The notes beneath the pieces are model-generated. The model saw only the letters and a list, made by a program, of their open reading frames with translations, was not told the origin of the DNA and did no database searches. Position numbers and translations under genes: made by a program. 64,000 bases of DNA, taken from assembly GCF_002198715.1 (NCBI RefSeq), contig NZ_MWLK01000039.1, forward strand, positions 116,128 to 180,127, given 5' to 3'. This DNA comes from Rhodomicrobium sp. R_RK_3. Its GTDB lineage: Bacteria; Pseudomonadota; Alphaproteobacteria; Rhizobiales; Rhodomicrobiaceae. This document shows positions 37,320-46,328 of this stretch, in pieces; positions within the stretch are counted from its first letter, which is position 1, and every line of letters begins with the position of its first letter.

Positions 37320-38363
37320 GTGGAGATAGCATCATCGGTTCTCGATGCGATCGGGAACACCCCACTCATCCGCCTGCGCGGAGCGTCCGAGGAGACCGGC
37401 TGTGAGATTCTCGGCAAGGCCGAGTTCATGAATCCCGGCCAATCCGTGAAGGACCGCGCAGGCTTATTTATGATCGAGGACGCGATCCTCAAGGGCCGGC
37501 TCCGGCCCGGCGGCGTCATCGTCGAGGGAACCGCCGGCAATACCGGCATCGGGCTTGCCGTGGTGGCGAACGCGCTCGGCCATCCGACGGTCATCGTCAT
37601 TCCGGAGAGCCAGTCGCAGGAGAAGAAGGACGCGCTGCGCCTGCTCGGCGCCAAGCTGGTCGAAGTGCCGGCCGTGCCCTATCGCGATCCCAACAACTAT
37701 ATCCGCTATTCGCAGCGCCTCGCCGAGAAGCTGGCCGAGACCGAGCCGAACGGCGCCATTTGGGCGAATCAGTTCGACAATGTCGCCAATCGCGACGGCC
37801 ATATCCGCACCACCGCCGAGGAGATCTGGGCGCAGACGGACGGCAAGCTCGACGCCTTCATCTGCGCCGTCGGCACCGGCGGCACGCTGGGCGGCGTCTC
37901 GATGGGGCTGAAGGCGAAGCGGCGCGACATAATTATCGGTCTTGCCGATCCGGTCGGCGCGGCGCTGTACAGCTATTATACGACGGGCGAGCTGTTCGCG
38001 CAGGGCACCTCGATCACCGAGGGCATCGGCCAGGGGCGGATCACCGCCAATCTGGAAGATGTCGAGGTGGACAAGGCGTATCAGATCCCGGATAGCGAGG
38101 CGGTCTCGCGCGTGTTTCAGATGCTGCGCCAGGAGGGCTTGTGCCTTGGCGGCTCCAGCGGCATCAATGTGGCTGGCGCGGTGCGGCTCGCCCATGACAT
38201 GGGGCCGGGCCATACTATCGTGACCGTGCTGTGCGATTACGGCACGCGCTATCAGAGCCGGCTGTTCAATCCTGCCTTCCTGCGGGAGAAGAATCTGCCG
38301 GTTCCGGACTGGCTGCTCGAGAATGGCGGTCCGGCAATGCCCCAGGTGTTTGTCGACGTCTAG
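37320..38363 (+). CDS. cysK: Cysteine synthase (O-acetylserine sulfhydrylase)
   Basis: 347 residues from the GTG at 37320, nine bases after AAAGGAGG. PLP-dependent fold type II. The PLP Lys is in NPGQSVKDRAG (near 44), the substrate loop in VEGTAGNTGIGL, the phosphate loop in AVGTGGTLGG. It makes cysteine from O-acetylserine and sulfide. The long C-terminus LFNPAFLREKNLPVPDWL is usual for alphaproteobacterial members. The related gene cysM is less likely given the loop sequences. Confidence 0.88.
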   Translation: MEIASSVLDAIGNTPLIRLRGASEETGCEILGKAEFMNPGQSVKDRAGLFMIEDAILKGRLRPGGVIVEGTAGNTGIGLAVVANALGHPTVIVIPESQSQEKKDALRLLGAKLVEVPAVPYRDPNNYIRYSQRLAEKLAETEPNGAIWANQFDNVANRDGHIRTTAEEIWAQTDGKLDAFICAVGTGGTLGGVSMGLKAKRRDIIIGLADPVGAALYSYYTTGELFAQGTSITEGIGQGRITANLEDVEVDKAYQIPDSEAVSRVFQMLRQEGLCLGGSSGINVAGAVRLAHDMGPGHTIVTVLCDYGTRYQSRLFNPAFLREKNLPVPDWLLENGGPAMPQVFVDV

Positions 38364-38472
38364 GCGGCGTTTGGTCCTTTGTCGCCCAGCCGAGGCGGGT
38401 GTTAGCGTCTCTCGTTGAACCGAAAAAGATTTGCCGCCGGCCCCTCGGGCCGCGCGGCAGGAGGATTTGGAC

Positions 38473-39324
38473 ATGGCTGCTCCCGCGCAATTGCTGGTCG
38501 AGACGGACTGGCTCGCCGAGCATCTTGATGCGCCCGGCATCGTCATCCTGGATGCGAGCTTCCACCTGCCCGGCTCCGGCCGCGACGCTGCCGCCGAGTT
38601 CCGCGACGCCCATATCCCCGGCGCGGTGTTCTTCGATATTGAGGAGATTTCGGATAGCAGCAGCCCGCTGCCCCATATGCTGCCGCCGCCGGAGAAGTTT
38701 GCCTCACGCGTCCGCAAGATGGGCATCGGCGACGGCATGCGGATCGTGATCTACGATTCGACCAACATGTCGGGCGCGGCGCGGGCGTGGTGGATGTTCC
38801 GGGTGATGGGCGCCAAGGACGTGGTGGTGCTGAATGGCGGCCTGGCGAAATGGCGGGCCGAGGACCGCACGCTGCAGAGCGGCGAGGCGCGCCGCCGGAC
38901 GGAGCGCCATTTCACGGCACGGGTGAATTCAGGGCTCGTGCGGGATATTAACGACATGACCCAATTGCTGGACAGCCGGGCGATGCAGATCGTCGATGCG
39001 CGCGCCGCGGCGCGATTCGCCGGCACCGGCGTGGAGCCGCGACCGGTTCCCAGGCTGGGACATATTCCGGGATCGAGAAACGTGCCGTTCACGAGTTTGC
39101 TGTCCGAAAATGGCACGCTGCGGTCGCCCGAGGAGATTGCCGAGATCTTCGCGGCGAGCGGGGTGGACGTGTCGAAGCCCGTCGTGGCGAGCTGCGGTTC
39201 GGGCGTGACCGCCTGCGTGCTGGCGCTCGGGCTGGCGCGTGTCGGCAATGAGACCGCAGCAGTCTATGACGGGTCGTGGGTCGAATGGAGCGAGTCGGAC
39301 CGGCCGATCGAGACCGGGTCCTGA
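38473..39324 (+). CDS. sseA: 3-mercaptopyruvate sulfurtransferase (two rhodanese domains)
   Basis: 283 residues behind GGAGGATTTGGAC. N-terminal inactive rhodanese domain (VILDASFHLPGS, FRDAHIPGAVFFDI) and C-terminal active domain (IVDARAAARFAG, GHIPGSRNVPF) ending in the catalytic loop CGSGVTA near residue 245, the MST signature. It moves sulfur from 3-mercaptopyruvate to cyanide or thiols. Directly downstream of cysteine synthase, suggesting linked sulfur metabolism. Confidence 0.9.
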   Translation: MAAPAQLLVETDWLAEHLDAPGIVILDASFHLPGSGRDAAAEFRDAHIPGAVFFDIEEISDSSSPLPHMLPPPEKFASRVRKMGIGDGMRIVIYDSTNMSGAARAWWMFRVMGAKDVVVLNGGLAKWRAEDRTLQSGEARRRTERHFTARVNSGLVRDINDMTQLLDSRAMQIVDARAAARFAGTGVEPRPVPRLGHIPGSRNVPFTSLLSENGTLRSPEEIAEIFAASGVDVSKPVVASCGSGVTACVLALGLARVGNETAAVYDGSWVEWSESDRPIETGS

Positions 39325-39372
39325 TGCGCAAGCACGCCGCGCTCAGGGGCACCTTGCGGGCGGTCAAGCCAA

Positions 39373-39405
39373 TAGGCCCCGGCTCTGCCGGCCGGGGCGA
39401 CGAAG
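39373..39405. repeat. Family C half repeat
   Basis: GGCCCCGGCTCT and GCCGGCCGGGGCGACGA match the right-hand hairpin of the full copies at 4519-4663 and 11233-11343. It lies between convergent genes and may help end transcription. A similar half copy is at 43411-43438. Confidence 0.6.
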
Positions 39406-39455
39406 AATAAGATGCTTTGGAATCATCGCGGCGGCGCGGATGCGCGGCGATGCGT

Positions 39456-40049
39456 TCAGGCCCAGAGCGACTTGCGCATCCGGTAGGCGGCGGCGACGTA
39501 GCCGATCAGGCCGCCGATGCTGACGATGACCCAATAGGTCGGCAGCGCGCGCTGCGTCATGGCCGTCGGCGAAATATCGGTGAAAAGCGAGGCGATGGCC
39601 ATCGACAGAATCAGGGCCGCCAGGATGATCCCGGTCGGCGCCAGCGGCGCGCGATAGGCTTCCAGGAAACTCAGCTTATAGCGCTTGCGGAGCGAGCCGA
39701 CGGCGGAAAGCCAGCCGAGCAGGAAACCCGCCGCGCTGCCTATGAGGAGGCTCTGCCAGGGCACCAGCCCCAGCTTGACGCCGAACATAATGCCCGCCAT
39801 CAGCCCGAGCCCGGTCAGGAACAGCGAGTAGAAGGTCGCGCGCAGCACGGCGCCCCAGCCCGGCGCGGTCTTTTCCGGCACGATTTCGGCGGGGATATAG
39901 TCTTCGCGCGGCTCGATTCGCGGCGTGAAGGCATGGTCGCCGGGAGGCGTGCTGGGCGGATCGGCGGGCGCGGCCATCATCATGATGGGCGAACGCAGGC
40001 GTGCGGCAGCTTCCGCCTCCTCTTGCTGCCGGACCATATCGGGATCCAT
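39456..40049 (-). CDS. Conserved four-helix membrane protein, unknown function
   Basis: 197 residues from the ATG at 40049 (MDPDMVRQQEEAEAAAR). About 60 cytoplasmic Pro/Glu-rich residues are followed by four hydrophobic segments: ATFYSLFLTGLGLMAGIMFG, WQSLLIGSAAGFLLGWLSAV, TGIILAALILSMAIASLF and VIVSIGGLIGYVAAAY. I recognise no family. Monocistronic, convergent with sseA. Confidence 0.6.
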   Translation of the reverse strand: MDPDMVRQQEEAEAAARLRSPIMMMAAPADPPSTPPGDHAFTPRIEPREDYIPAEIVPEKTAPGWGAVLRATFYSLFLTGLGLMAGIMFGVKLGLVPWQSLLIGSAAGFLLGWLSAVGSLRKRYKLSFLEAYRAPLAPTGIILAALILSMAIASLFTDISPTAMTQRALPTYWVIVSIGGLIGYVAAAYRMRKSLWA

Positions 40050-40453
40050 CGGCTGCTCCTTGCTGGCGAAAGTTGAAACGCGCGTGACGCGCAAGCGGAA
40101 TGTGAATTCAGTCAAGCAGCAGGCGCGGCGCAAATCAAGCGGCAAGGCGGGATGTGCTCAACTATCAGCCGGAGATTGCACCGGATGCGGACAAAGTCTG
40201 AAATTTCCGATTCGCCGATGGATGCCGGCCGGACGGTCGAGATGCGATTCGAAAGCGGACTCGCTTGAAAAGGCCCTCGGACGAGTGCGGCGCCAGCCAC
40301 GAACGGCAGCCGGACTCCCTCTCCCTTGGGAGAGGGCGGGGGTGAGGGGTTCGTGAAGCAGCCGATAGTCTACAACCCCTCACCCGGCACGCTTCGCGTG
40401 CCACCCTCTCCCCTTGGAGAGGGTTGAGCTGCAGCAAGGGGCGGCGCACCACC
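40050..40453. other. Intergenic region carrying a family A paired repeat (40316-40430)
   Basis: A gap of 404 bp. Positions 40316-40430 have CCCTCTCCCTTGGGAGAGGG, then GGGTGAGGGGTT, its complement ACCCCTCACCC, and CCCTCTCCCCTTGGAGAGGG, the same paired layout as at 816-922. The left part (40050-40315) holds the promoter of the leftward membrane protein gene and no supported ORF. Confidence 0.7.
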
Positions 40454-41413
40454 CTAGCCCAGAACCCCGTCCGCGAATGCCCGGATCAGCATGTGCGAGA
40501 TCGACAGAGGCGGCGGCACGAAATGGCCGCGCGGGTGGACCTTGTCCAACATCTGCCGCACTTCCTCTCGGCCGAACCACCGCGCTTCCGGCATCTCGAC
40601 CGGATCGAGCGTCAGATCGGAATTCAGCGCCTCGCCCCAGCAGCCGATCATAAGCTGGTGCGGGAAGGGCCAGGGCTGGCTCGCCACATATTCGACGCGG
40701 CCGACGCGGATGCCCGCCTCCTCCATGATCTCGCGGCGGACGGCGGTCTCGATGTCGTCGCCCGGTTCGACGAAGCCGGCCAGCACCGAATACATATTGT
40801 CCTGGAAACGTGGCTCGTGGCCCATCAGGCACTGCCCGTTCTGGGTGATGAGCATGATGACGGCGGGGTCGGAGCGCGGAAAATGCAACTGGCCGCAGGC
40901 CCAGCAATCGAGCCGCCACCCGCCCTCGCGCAGCTCGAGCTTGCCGCCGCAGCGCGAGCAGCAGCGGTTCGTCGCGTGCCAGGCGGCAAGACCACGCATC
41001 TGGGCGGCGAGCGTCAGCTCGGCGGGCGGCATCTCGCCCTGATTGGCCAGCGTACGCAGATCGACCAGCGGCGCGAAGGTCTCGGCGCCGTCGGGCAGGC
41101 GCGCCGCTTCCGAGGGCGATAGGCAGAGGGCGAAGAGCGGCGCGCCGTCCTCCGCGATGCCGAGGAAGCTTGCCCCGGCCATCTCGAGCCCTACTGAGCC
41201 AAGCTCTCGGGCGGTGAACGGGCGCAGCCGCGTCTTGCTGCGGTCGGGATCGGAGCGGATCGCGAATTTCAGGTCGATCAGCAGGAATAACCGGGCCTCA
41301 GGCGAGGCCCGCTGCGTGTCGAGCCATTCGGTATCCCGGCGCTTTTCGGCGGCGCGGTCGAAAGCGGTCTGAGCGGTGATATGCGGAATGATGAGCTGCG
41401 GCCGGTCTGTCAT
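40454..41413 (-). CDS. nudC: NAD+ diphosphatase (Nudix; deNADding type NudC)
   Basis: 319 residues. A zinc ribbon (CSRCGGKLEL and CWACGQLHFP) near 155-178, then the Nudix box GFVEPGDDIETAVRRE plus IMEEAGI, followed by the NudC-specific SQPWPFPHQLM. It cleaves NAD(H) or NAD-capped RNA to NMN and AMP. It lies 13 bp after the start of the patatin gene on the same strand, so they could be co-transcribed. Start at ATG 41413 (MTDRPQLIIPH). Confidence 0.92.
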   Translation of the reverse strand: MTDRPQLIIPHITAQTAFDRAAEKRRDTEWLDTQRASPEARLFLLIDLKFAIRSDPDRSKTRLRPFTARELGSVGLEMAGASFLGIAEDGAPLFALCLSPSEAARLPDGAETFAPLVDLRTLANQGEMPPAELTLAAQMRGLAAWHATNRCCSRCGGKLELREGGWRLDCWACGQLHFPRSDPAVIMLITQNGQCLMGHEPRFQDNMYSVLAGFVEPGDDIETAVRREIMEEAGIRVGRVEYVASQPWPFPHQLMIGCWGEALNSDLTLDPVEMPEARWFGREEVRQMLDKVHPRGHFVPPPLSISHMLIRAFADGVLG

Positions 41414-41426
41414 GGCGGACAGTCTA

Positions 41427-43286
41427 TCAGCTCGACGGGATGGCTGCCACGAGCGGGAGGTTGCCGGTGGCGGCACGCTTTTCCAGTTCGTTCAGCGCCC
41501 ATTGATAGCTGAGATCCTTCAGCCGGCTATGCTCGCGCCACGCCATCACATCGGTGCCGGAGGGGATCGGCGCGGCCAGCAGCATGTCGAGCGGCCCGAG
41601 CCATTCCTCCTCGTCGCCCGCGCGGTCGTTCAGCACGGCGAGCAGATTCTCGAAGGAGGGCAGGCCCGGCTCGTCCGGCTTGGGCTGCCAGGGCAGGCGG
41701 AAGGCGGCCTGCTTCTTCTGCCATGCCGGCAGGTCGCGGTAGCGTACCGGCGATTTACCGAAGGGCGCAAGCGCGGCCTTGGCCACCACATTCGGCCCGG
41801 CATTCAGCCGGTGCATCGGCTGCAAGGGCGGCGGGGTGATGACGCTGCCATCGGTCAGCATCTGCCCCTCCTCGTCGACGAAGGGCGGCAGCAGGCCGGG
41901 AAACGGCCAGTTCGCCCGCACCGCAACCTGGAGATTGCCGAGGCTGTGGATGTGCGAATCGCCGGTCGAGAGATTGGCCGAGGCGGCGTAATACGGCACC
42001 GGCATGTCGGCCAGATCGGTGTCGGGGAAATGCTTCAGGATCAGCCGGTCGAGCGCGCGCTGGTCATAGAGGCTGAACAGCGGCCAGTTCTTGCGGCGCA
42101 GCGCCCGGCGGTCGACCATGATCTCGGTGACGAGCTGGTCGACATCGTCGGGGTCCATGCCGAGCGCGAGGCAGGCCGCGACCGCCGCGCCCGCGCCGGT
42201 GCCGCCGAAACAGTCCGGCTCGAAGCCCGACGCCTGCACAGCCTTGAAGATGCCGAGCGCCGCCGCGCCGAACACGCCCGAGGCCGTCGCGAAATAGCCG
42301 GTCGACTGGCCGAGCATGAAGCGGGCGAGCCGTTCGAAATCCTTGGCCGCGTTCGGCCGCAGGTGATGGTGCGAGCGGACGGGCCGATATTCCAGCCATC
42401 GCCGCGTGCCGGAGATGGCGACGCCGCGCCTCGGATCGTGGAACAGCGCCAGCCGGCAGGCATCCGCGCCGCGCATTTCGAAGGCCAGTTCCTCGACCGG
42501 CCCGAGCGGCACCGGCGTGCCGAGCCGGCCGCCATCATGCGTGCCGATCAGGCAGATTTCGTCGGCCTCGGCGATGGCGCGTTCGGTCCATGGCGTCGGC
42601 TCGGCGTCGGTGACGAGGATGATGACGTCGAAGCGGCTCTCCTGCTCCTTCAGCCAATGCACGACCTGCGGATCGTCGAGCGCGATGCCGCCGGGCAGAT
42701 CCTGGCCGAGCCCTTCCGAGGACAGGATCTGGCATTCGGCGCGCTGCTCGATGGCGTGAGCGAGGCGGTCGGCGAAATCGGGCGGCACCGGATCGCTGCC
42801 GGCCGGGCAGATGGCGAGCGAGCGGGCGCGGTCGGCCGAGACGCGCGGGCGGGCGGGCAGCTTGCCTTCGCGCGGGCGGATCAGGCTGCTGATCGCGCCT
42901 TGCCAGACCTCCGGCGCGCTTTCGGCGAGCGCCTTAAAACTCTCCCATTCGAGCTTGAGCACGATGCTGGCGCGCACGGCGGTGATGCTGGTGACATGCG
43001 GCTCGCGGGCGAAGAAGGCGGTCTCGGCGAGCACCGCGCCGGGGCCGAGTTCGGCCCGCGCCGGTTCGGTGGCGAAGCGCGACGTGCGCAGCCGCCCGGA
43101 GGTGACGATGTAAAGCGCTTCAGGGACGTCGCCGGCCTTGACCAGGGTCTCGCCGCGCTCGATGGTCTGCAGATGGCATTCAGCGTAAAGGCGCTTCAAC
43201 ACCTTGTCCGACATGGCCTCGAAAGCACGCACGCTCTTCAGCCATTCGGCCGGAGATTTGTGCCGCATTCTTTCAAAACCCGCCAT
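41427..43286 (-). CDS. Cyclic-nucleotide-binding / patatin-like protein lacking the catalytic Ser
   Basis: 619 residues. An N-terminal cNMP-binding-type beta barrel (about 20-130: YAECHLQTIERGETLVKAGD, LGPGAVLAETAFF), a middle Rossmann-like region (ARSLAICPAGSDPVPPDF) and a C-terminal patatin domain (330-520). The layout matches NTE-family patatin lipases. The nucleophile elbow usually reads GxSxG, but here it is G-T-G-A-G with Gly364 at the Ser position; a DG pair (TDGSVITPP) remains. It may be a pseudoenzyme or regulator. Upstream of nudC. Confidence 0.8.
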   Translation of the reverse strand: MAGFERMRHKSPAEWLKSVRAFEAMSDKVLKRLYAECHLQTIERGETLVKAGDVPEALYIVTSGRLRTSRFATEPARAELGPGAVLAETAFFAREPHVTSITAVRASIVLKLEWESFKALAESAPEVWQGAISSLIRPREGKLPARPRVSADRARSLAICPAGSDPVPPDFADRLAHAIEQRAECQILSSEGLGQDLPGGIALDDPQVVHWLKEQESRFDVIILVTDAEPTPWTERAIAEADEICLIGTHDGGRLGTPVPLGPVEELAFEMRGADACRLALFHDPRRGVAISGTRRWLEYRPVRSHHHLRPNAAKDFERLARFMLGQSTGYFATASGVFGAAALGIFKAVQASGFEPDCFGGTGAGAAVAACLALGMDPDDVDQLVTEIMVDRRALRRKNWPLFSLYDQRALDRLILKHFPDTDLADMPVPYYAASANLSTGDSHIHSLGNLQVAVRANWPFPGLLPPFVDEEGQMLTDGSVITPPPLQPMHRLNAGPNVVAKAALAPFGKSPVRYRDLPAWQKKQAAFRLPWQPKPDEPGLPSFENLLAVLNDRAGDEEEWLGPLDMLLAAPIPSGTDVMAWREHSRLKDLSYQWALNELEKRAATGNLPLVAAIPSS

Positions 43287-43410
43287 GCCCGCCGTCCAGT
43301 TCGCTGATTCCTCTGATTAGCTGATCCGCAGGGAAATGCCTATGGCGTATGCGGCTGCGGGCGCGAACCGGTGGATATCGGCGGCCGGACTGGGGTCGCG
43401 GGGGGAGTGC

Positions 43411-43438
43411 GCCCCGGCTCCGCCGCCGGGGCGATGAG
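43411..43438. repeat. Family C half repeat
   Basis: GCGCCCCGGCTCC and GCCGCCGGGGCGATGAG give the same hairpin as 39373-39405. It lies just past the stop of the superoxide dismutase gene, between two leftward genes. Confidence 0.5.
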
Positions 43439-43445
43439 TTTGGGC

Positions 43446-44042
43446 TTAAGCCGCCGCGAACATCTCCTCGACATGTTCCCAGTTGACGAGATTGTCGAAC
43501 CAGGCTTCGAGATATTTCGGCCGCGCATTGCGGTAGTCGATGTAATAGGAATGCTCCCAGACATCGACGCCGAGCAGCGGCTTGGCGCCATGCACCAGCG
43601 GGCTCTCGCCATTGGCGGTCTTCATGACTTCCAGCTTGCCGTCCTTCAGCGCCAGCCATGCCCAGCCGGAGCCGAACTGGCCCTTGCCGGCCTCGATGAA
43701 GACCTCGCGGAATTTGTCGAAGCCGCCGAGATCGCTATCGATCCGGGCCTGCAGCGAAGCGGGCAGCTTGCGGCCGCCGCCGCCGGGCTTCATCCACTTC
43801 CAGAAATGGATGTGGTTGTAATGCTGGCCGGCATTGTTGAAGAGCGCCTGATTGGTGCCGAAGGATTTCTGCACCACCTCTTCCAGCGGCAGCCCCTCCA
43901 GGCCCGACCCGGCAAGCAGCTTATTGCCGTTATCGACATAGGCAAGATGGTGCTTGTCATGGTGGAATTGCAGCGTCTCGGCGGACATGTAGGGCTGCAG
44001 CGCATCATAGGCGTAGGGAAGTTCGGGGAGTTCGAATGCCAC
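43446..44042 (-). CDS. sodB: Superoxide dismutase (Fe/Mn type)
   Basis: 198 residues from the GTG at 44042 behind AAAGGAGAGCAACCC; the open frame extends 51 codons further but has no family match there. Metal ligands are His in LQFHHDKHHLAYV, His in GQHYNHIHFWKWM, and Asp and His in LLGVDVWEHSYYIDY. GSGWAWLALK is also typical. It removes superoxide in the cytoplasm. Fe and Mn forms are not safely told apart, though length and sequence favour the Fe type. Confidence 0.93.
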   Translation of the reverse strand: MAFELPELPYAYDALQPYMSAETLQFHHDKHHLAYVDNGNKLLAGSGLEGLPLEEVVQKSFGTNQALFNNAGQHYNHIHFWKWMKPGGGGRKLPASLQARIDSDLGGFDKFREVFIEAGKGQFGSGWAWLALKDGKLEVMKTANGESPLVHGAKPLLGVDVWEHSYYIDYRNARPKYLEAWFDNLVNWEHVEEMFAAA

Positions 44043-44292
44043 GGGTTGCTCTCCTTTTATCTGGCTAGCGACATGACCCGCACCGTAGACTTCGGCGGCT
44101 GGCGTGGCAAGCGCGGAGGAGAAAAGAAAGGGGGCATGGAAACCCTGTATTCCATGCCCCTGAATGCTGCCGAGGAAAGCTTCGTTGGATGACACAGGGA
44201 TACGATAAGGTCAGGCTAGCGGCCGCGCGCTGAACGCCTCATGAATGCTCCATTCACACAGGATTCAACCGTCGCGCCCGGCCGGCTCGCGG

Positions 44293-44850
44293 TCATTTGA
44301 ACAGCGGCTGCAGCTCGGTGAACTCGGCGGTGCCGGCCTTTTCCAGCCATTCCCAGATCACCGTCTCGCCGTCGACGATATGGGCGCCGCATTGGCGCAG
44401 CCGCGCCAGCGCCAGGTCGCGCCGCGCCGCGTTCCGCGCGCCGACCGCGTCGGCGGCGACGAACACCTCATAGCCGTCGACGATCATATCGAGCGCGGTT
44501 TGGGCGACGCTGACATGCGCCTCGATGCCGGCGATGACGATCTGGCCCCGCCCGGTGTCGCGCGTCTCCTCGAAATGGCTGCGCAGGGCCTCGTCATGCA
44601 GGCAGGAGAAGTGCATCTTGGCGAGCACAGCGGCGTCACCGGCAAGCTCGCGCCGGAGCGCGGCGGCGGTGTGGCCATGCTCCTTCGGCGCCTGTTCCGA
44701 AACCGTGACCGGAACCTTCAACAGCTTGGCGGCCTTGATCAAGCGCGACGCGTTTTGCACCAGTTCTTTACCGCCGGAAATGGGCGCTAATACTTTATCT
44801 TGTATGTCCACGATGAGAAGCTGCGACATCTTCCGTTGCAGGCGCATCAT
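44293..44850 (-). CDS. Isochorismatase-family protein with Ser in place of the catalytic Cys
   Basis: 185 residues, ISOC1/2-like isochorismatase fold. The Asp is in LLIVDIQDKVL and the Lys in VLAKMHFSCL; the strand that normally ends in the Cys nucleophile reads IAGIEAHVSVAQTALD with Ser114. Family members hydrolyse isochorismate, nicotinamide and related amides through the Cys. With Ser here, amidase activity is uncertain. Stands alone; 250 bp of non-coding sequence separates it from divergent maf. Confidence 0.8.
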   Translation of the reverse strand: MMRLQRKMSQLLIVDIQDKVLAPISGGKELVQNASRLIKAAKLLKVPVTVSEQAPKEHGHTAAALRRELAGDAAVLAKMHFSCLHDEALRSHFEETRDTGRGQIVIAGIEAHVSVAQTALDMIVDGYEVFVAADAVGARNAARRDLALARLRQCGAHIVDGETVIWEWLEKAGTAEFTELQPLFK

Positions 44851-45099
44851 TTGCCGTAACTCTCATCGGCTGACTGGCGGGCTCATTGTCGGCTAAGGAT
44901 CGAGACTAACGCAAATTGACTGATTATTGAAGGCTAACCGGCGATTTGCCGCGCGCCCGCCGCATTGAGCTTGGCGGGCTCGGCGGGGGCGGGGGGAAAG
45001 CAGGCCGGCGACCGGGCGGCGGCGGAGGAGAGGCTTGATTTTGCCCGGCGGGGCGGCCAATCTCCCCGCGTCAAGAACGGTTTTCCGAAACGGCACACC

Positions 45100-45822
45100 A
45101 TGATTCTTCCCAATGCCGCGTTGCTGGGCGCGAATGCGGACGGCGCGCAGCCGGTGCAATCCGGCGGCAAATCGAAAAAGCGCGCCCTCGCCAGCCATCT
45201 GCTGGTGCTTGCCAGCGCCTCGCCGCGCCGGCTGGCGCTGCTCGAACAGGTCGGCATCGAGCCGAACGCGCTGCGGCCCGCCTCGATCGACGAGACCCCG
45301 AAGAAGGGCGAGCGGCCGCGCAGCCTTGCCCAGCGCCTCGCCAAGGCCAAGGCGCTCGCCTCGCGGGAGCGCATCCAGCGCGAGCCGGAGCTGAAGGACG
45401 CTTTCGTGCTCGCCGCCGACACCGTCGTCGCCATCGGCCGCCACTCGATCGGCAAGCCGGAATATCTCGACGAGGCCGCCAAGGCGCTGGCGACGCTGTC
45501 CGGCCGCACGCATAAGGTCTACACGGCGGTCTGCATCGCCACGCCCGAGGGCAATGTGCGGATGCGCACGGTCGAGACGCGGGTCCGTCTGAAGCGCCTC
45601 AACCGCGAGGAGACCGACAGCTATCTCGCCTGCGGCGAATGGCGCGGCAAGGCCGGCGGCTATGCGATCCAGGGCGTGGCGGGCGCATTTGTCGAAAAAA
45701 TCGTCGGATCCTATTCCAACGTCGTGGGTTTGCCTCTGATCGAAGTTGTCAGCCTCTTGGCCGGTGAAGGTTTCCCGGTCTATTTCAACTGGCTGAACCG
45801 AGCCGAGGTCGATGCCGTATGA
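45100..45822 (+). CDS. maf: Maf-like nucleoside triphosphate pyrophosphatase
   Basis: 240 residues from the ATG at 45100. The family motif [12 protein letters not shown] lies near residue 36, followed by [18 protein letters not shown] and [22 protein letters not shown]. Maf proteins hydrolyse non-standard or modified NTPs and have been linked to septum control. Longer than typical (about 200) because of a ~30-residue N-terminal extension. It overlaps yacG by 4 bp. Confidence 0.93.
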   Translation: MILPNAALLGANADGAQPVQSGGKSKKRALASHLLVLASASPRRLALLEQVGIEPNALRPASIDETPKKGERPRSLAQRLAKAKALASRERIQREPELKDAFVLAADTVVAIGRHSIGKPEYLDEAAKALATLSGRTHKVYTAVCIATPEGNVRMRTVETRVRLKRLNREETDSYLACGEWRGKAGGYAIQGVAGAFVEKIVGSYSNVVGLPLIEVVSLLAGEGFPVYFNWLNRAEVDAV

Positions 45823-46073
45823 ACCATCAGACTGGCGACGATAAGCAGGACAACAAGAGCGAAGCCGCCGCCAAGCCCACCCCGCGCTGCCCGATCTGCG
45901 GCAAGCCGCGCGAGGTGGCTTACCGGCCCTTCTGCTCCAAGCGCTGCGCCGATGTCGATCTCGGCCGCTGGCTGAACGAGCGCTACGTGGTCCCCGGCGA
46001 CATCGATGCCGACGAGGATGGCGAAGGCGCCCCGGCCACATCGCGGCGTTCGGAGGACGAGAGCGGAGCATAA
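45819..46073 (+). CDS. yacG: DNA gyrase inhibitor YacG
   Basis: 84 residues. The zinc site [20 protein letters not shown] (residues 23-42) and [13 protein letters not shown] are diagnostic for YacG, a small protein that binds GyrB and inhibits gyrase. It starts inside the maf stop (ATGA). The acidic C-terminal tail is typical. tRNA-Phe follows, as in many alphaproteobacteria. Confidence 0.95.
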   Translation: MNHQTGDDKQDNKSEAAAKPTPRCPICGKPREVAYRPFCSKRCADVDLGRWLNERYVVPGDIDADEDGEGAPATSRRSEDESGA

Positions 46074-46175
46074 GATTTGGCGCCGGACGGAGTGTAAATA
46101 CCGACGCATCTTGTCTGGACAGGTCGCCGCCTATTCCCTATAAACCAATCCGGCCGGCCCTTCGCGCCGCGCCAT

Positions 46176-46252
<77 letters not shown>

Positions 46253-46285
46253 TTCTTTTCAATGACTTAGCGCGACCGTCCAGGT

Positions 46286-46321
46286 TTTCTAGACAGGCTT
46301 GTCCGGTGTTTCTAGACAAGC
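46286..46321. repeat. Two direct repeats TTTCTAGACARGC next to the integrase gene
   Basis: TTTCTAGACAGGC (46286-46298) and TTTCTAGACAAGC (46309-46321) differ at one base and are 23 bp apart, about two DNA turns. They lie between tRNA-Phe and the integrase stop. Position suggests integrase arm or excisionase sites; this is inference. Confidence 0.5.
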
Positions 46322-46328
46322 ACGCTTC

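Noticed and set aside
41376..43307. 643-codon open frame antisense to the patatin gene
   Set aside because: Long antisense frames are common in GC-rich DNA; the product is Arg/Gly/Ala-rich without motifs, while the opposite strand has clear domains. The same applies to long frames opposite lon and tig.
44043..44195. 51-residue N-terminal extension of superoxide dismutase
   Set aside because: No homology to the family; a GTG at 44042 has a strong ribosome-binding site and gives the normal length.
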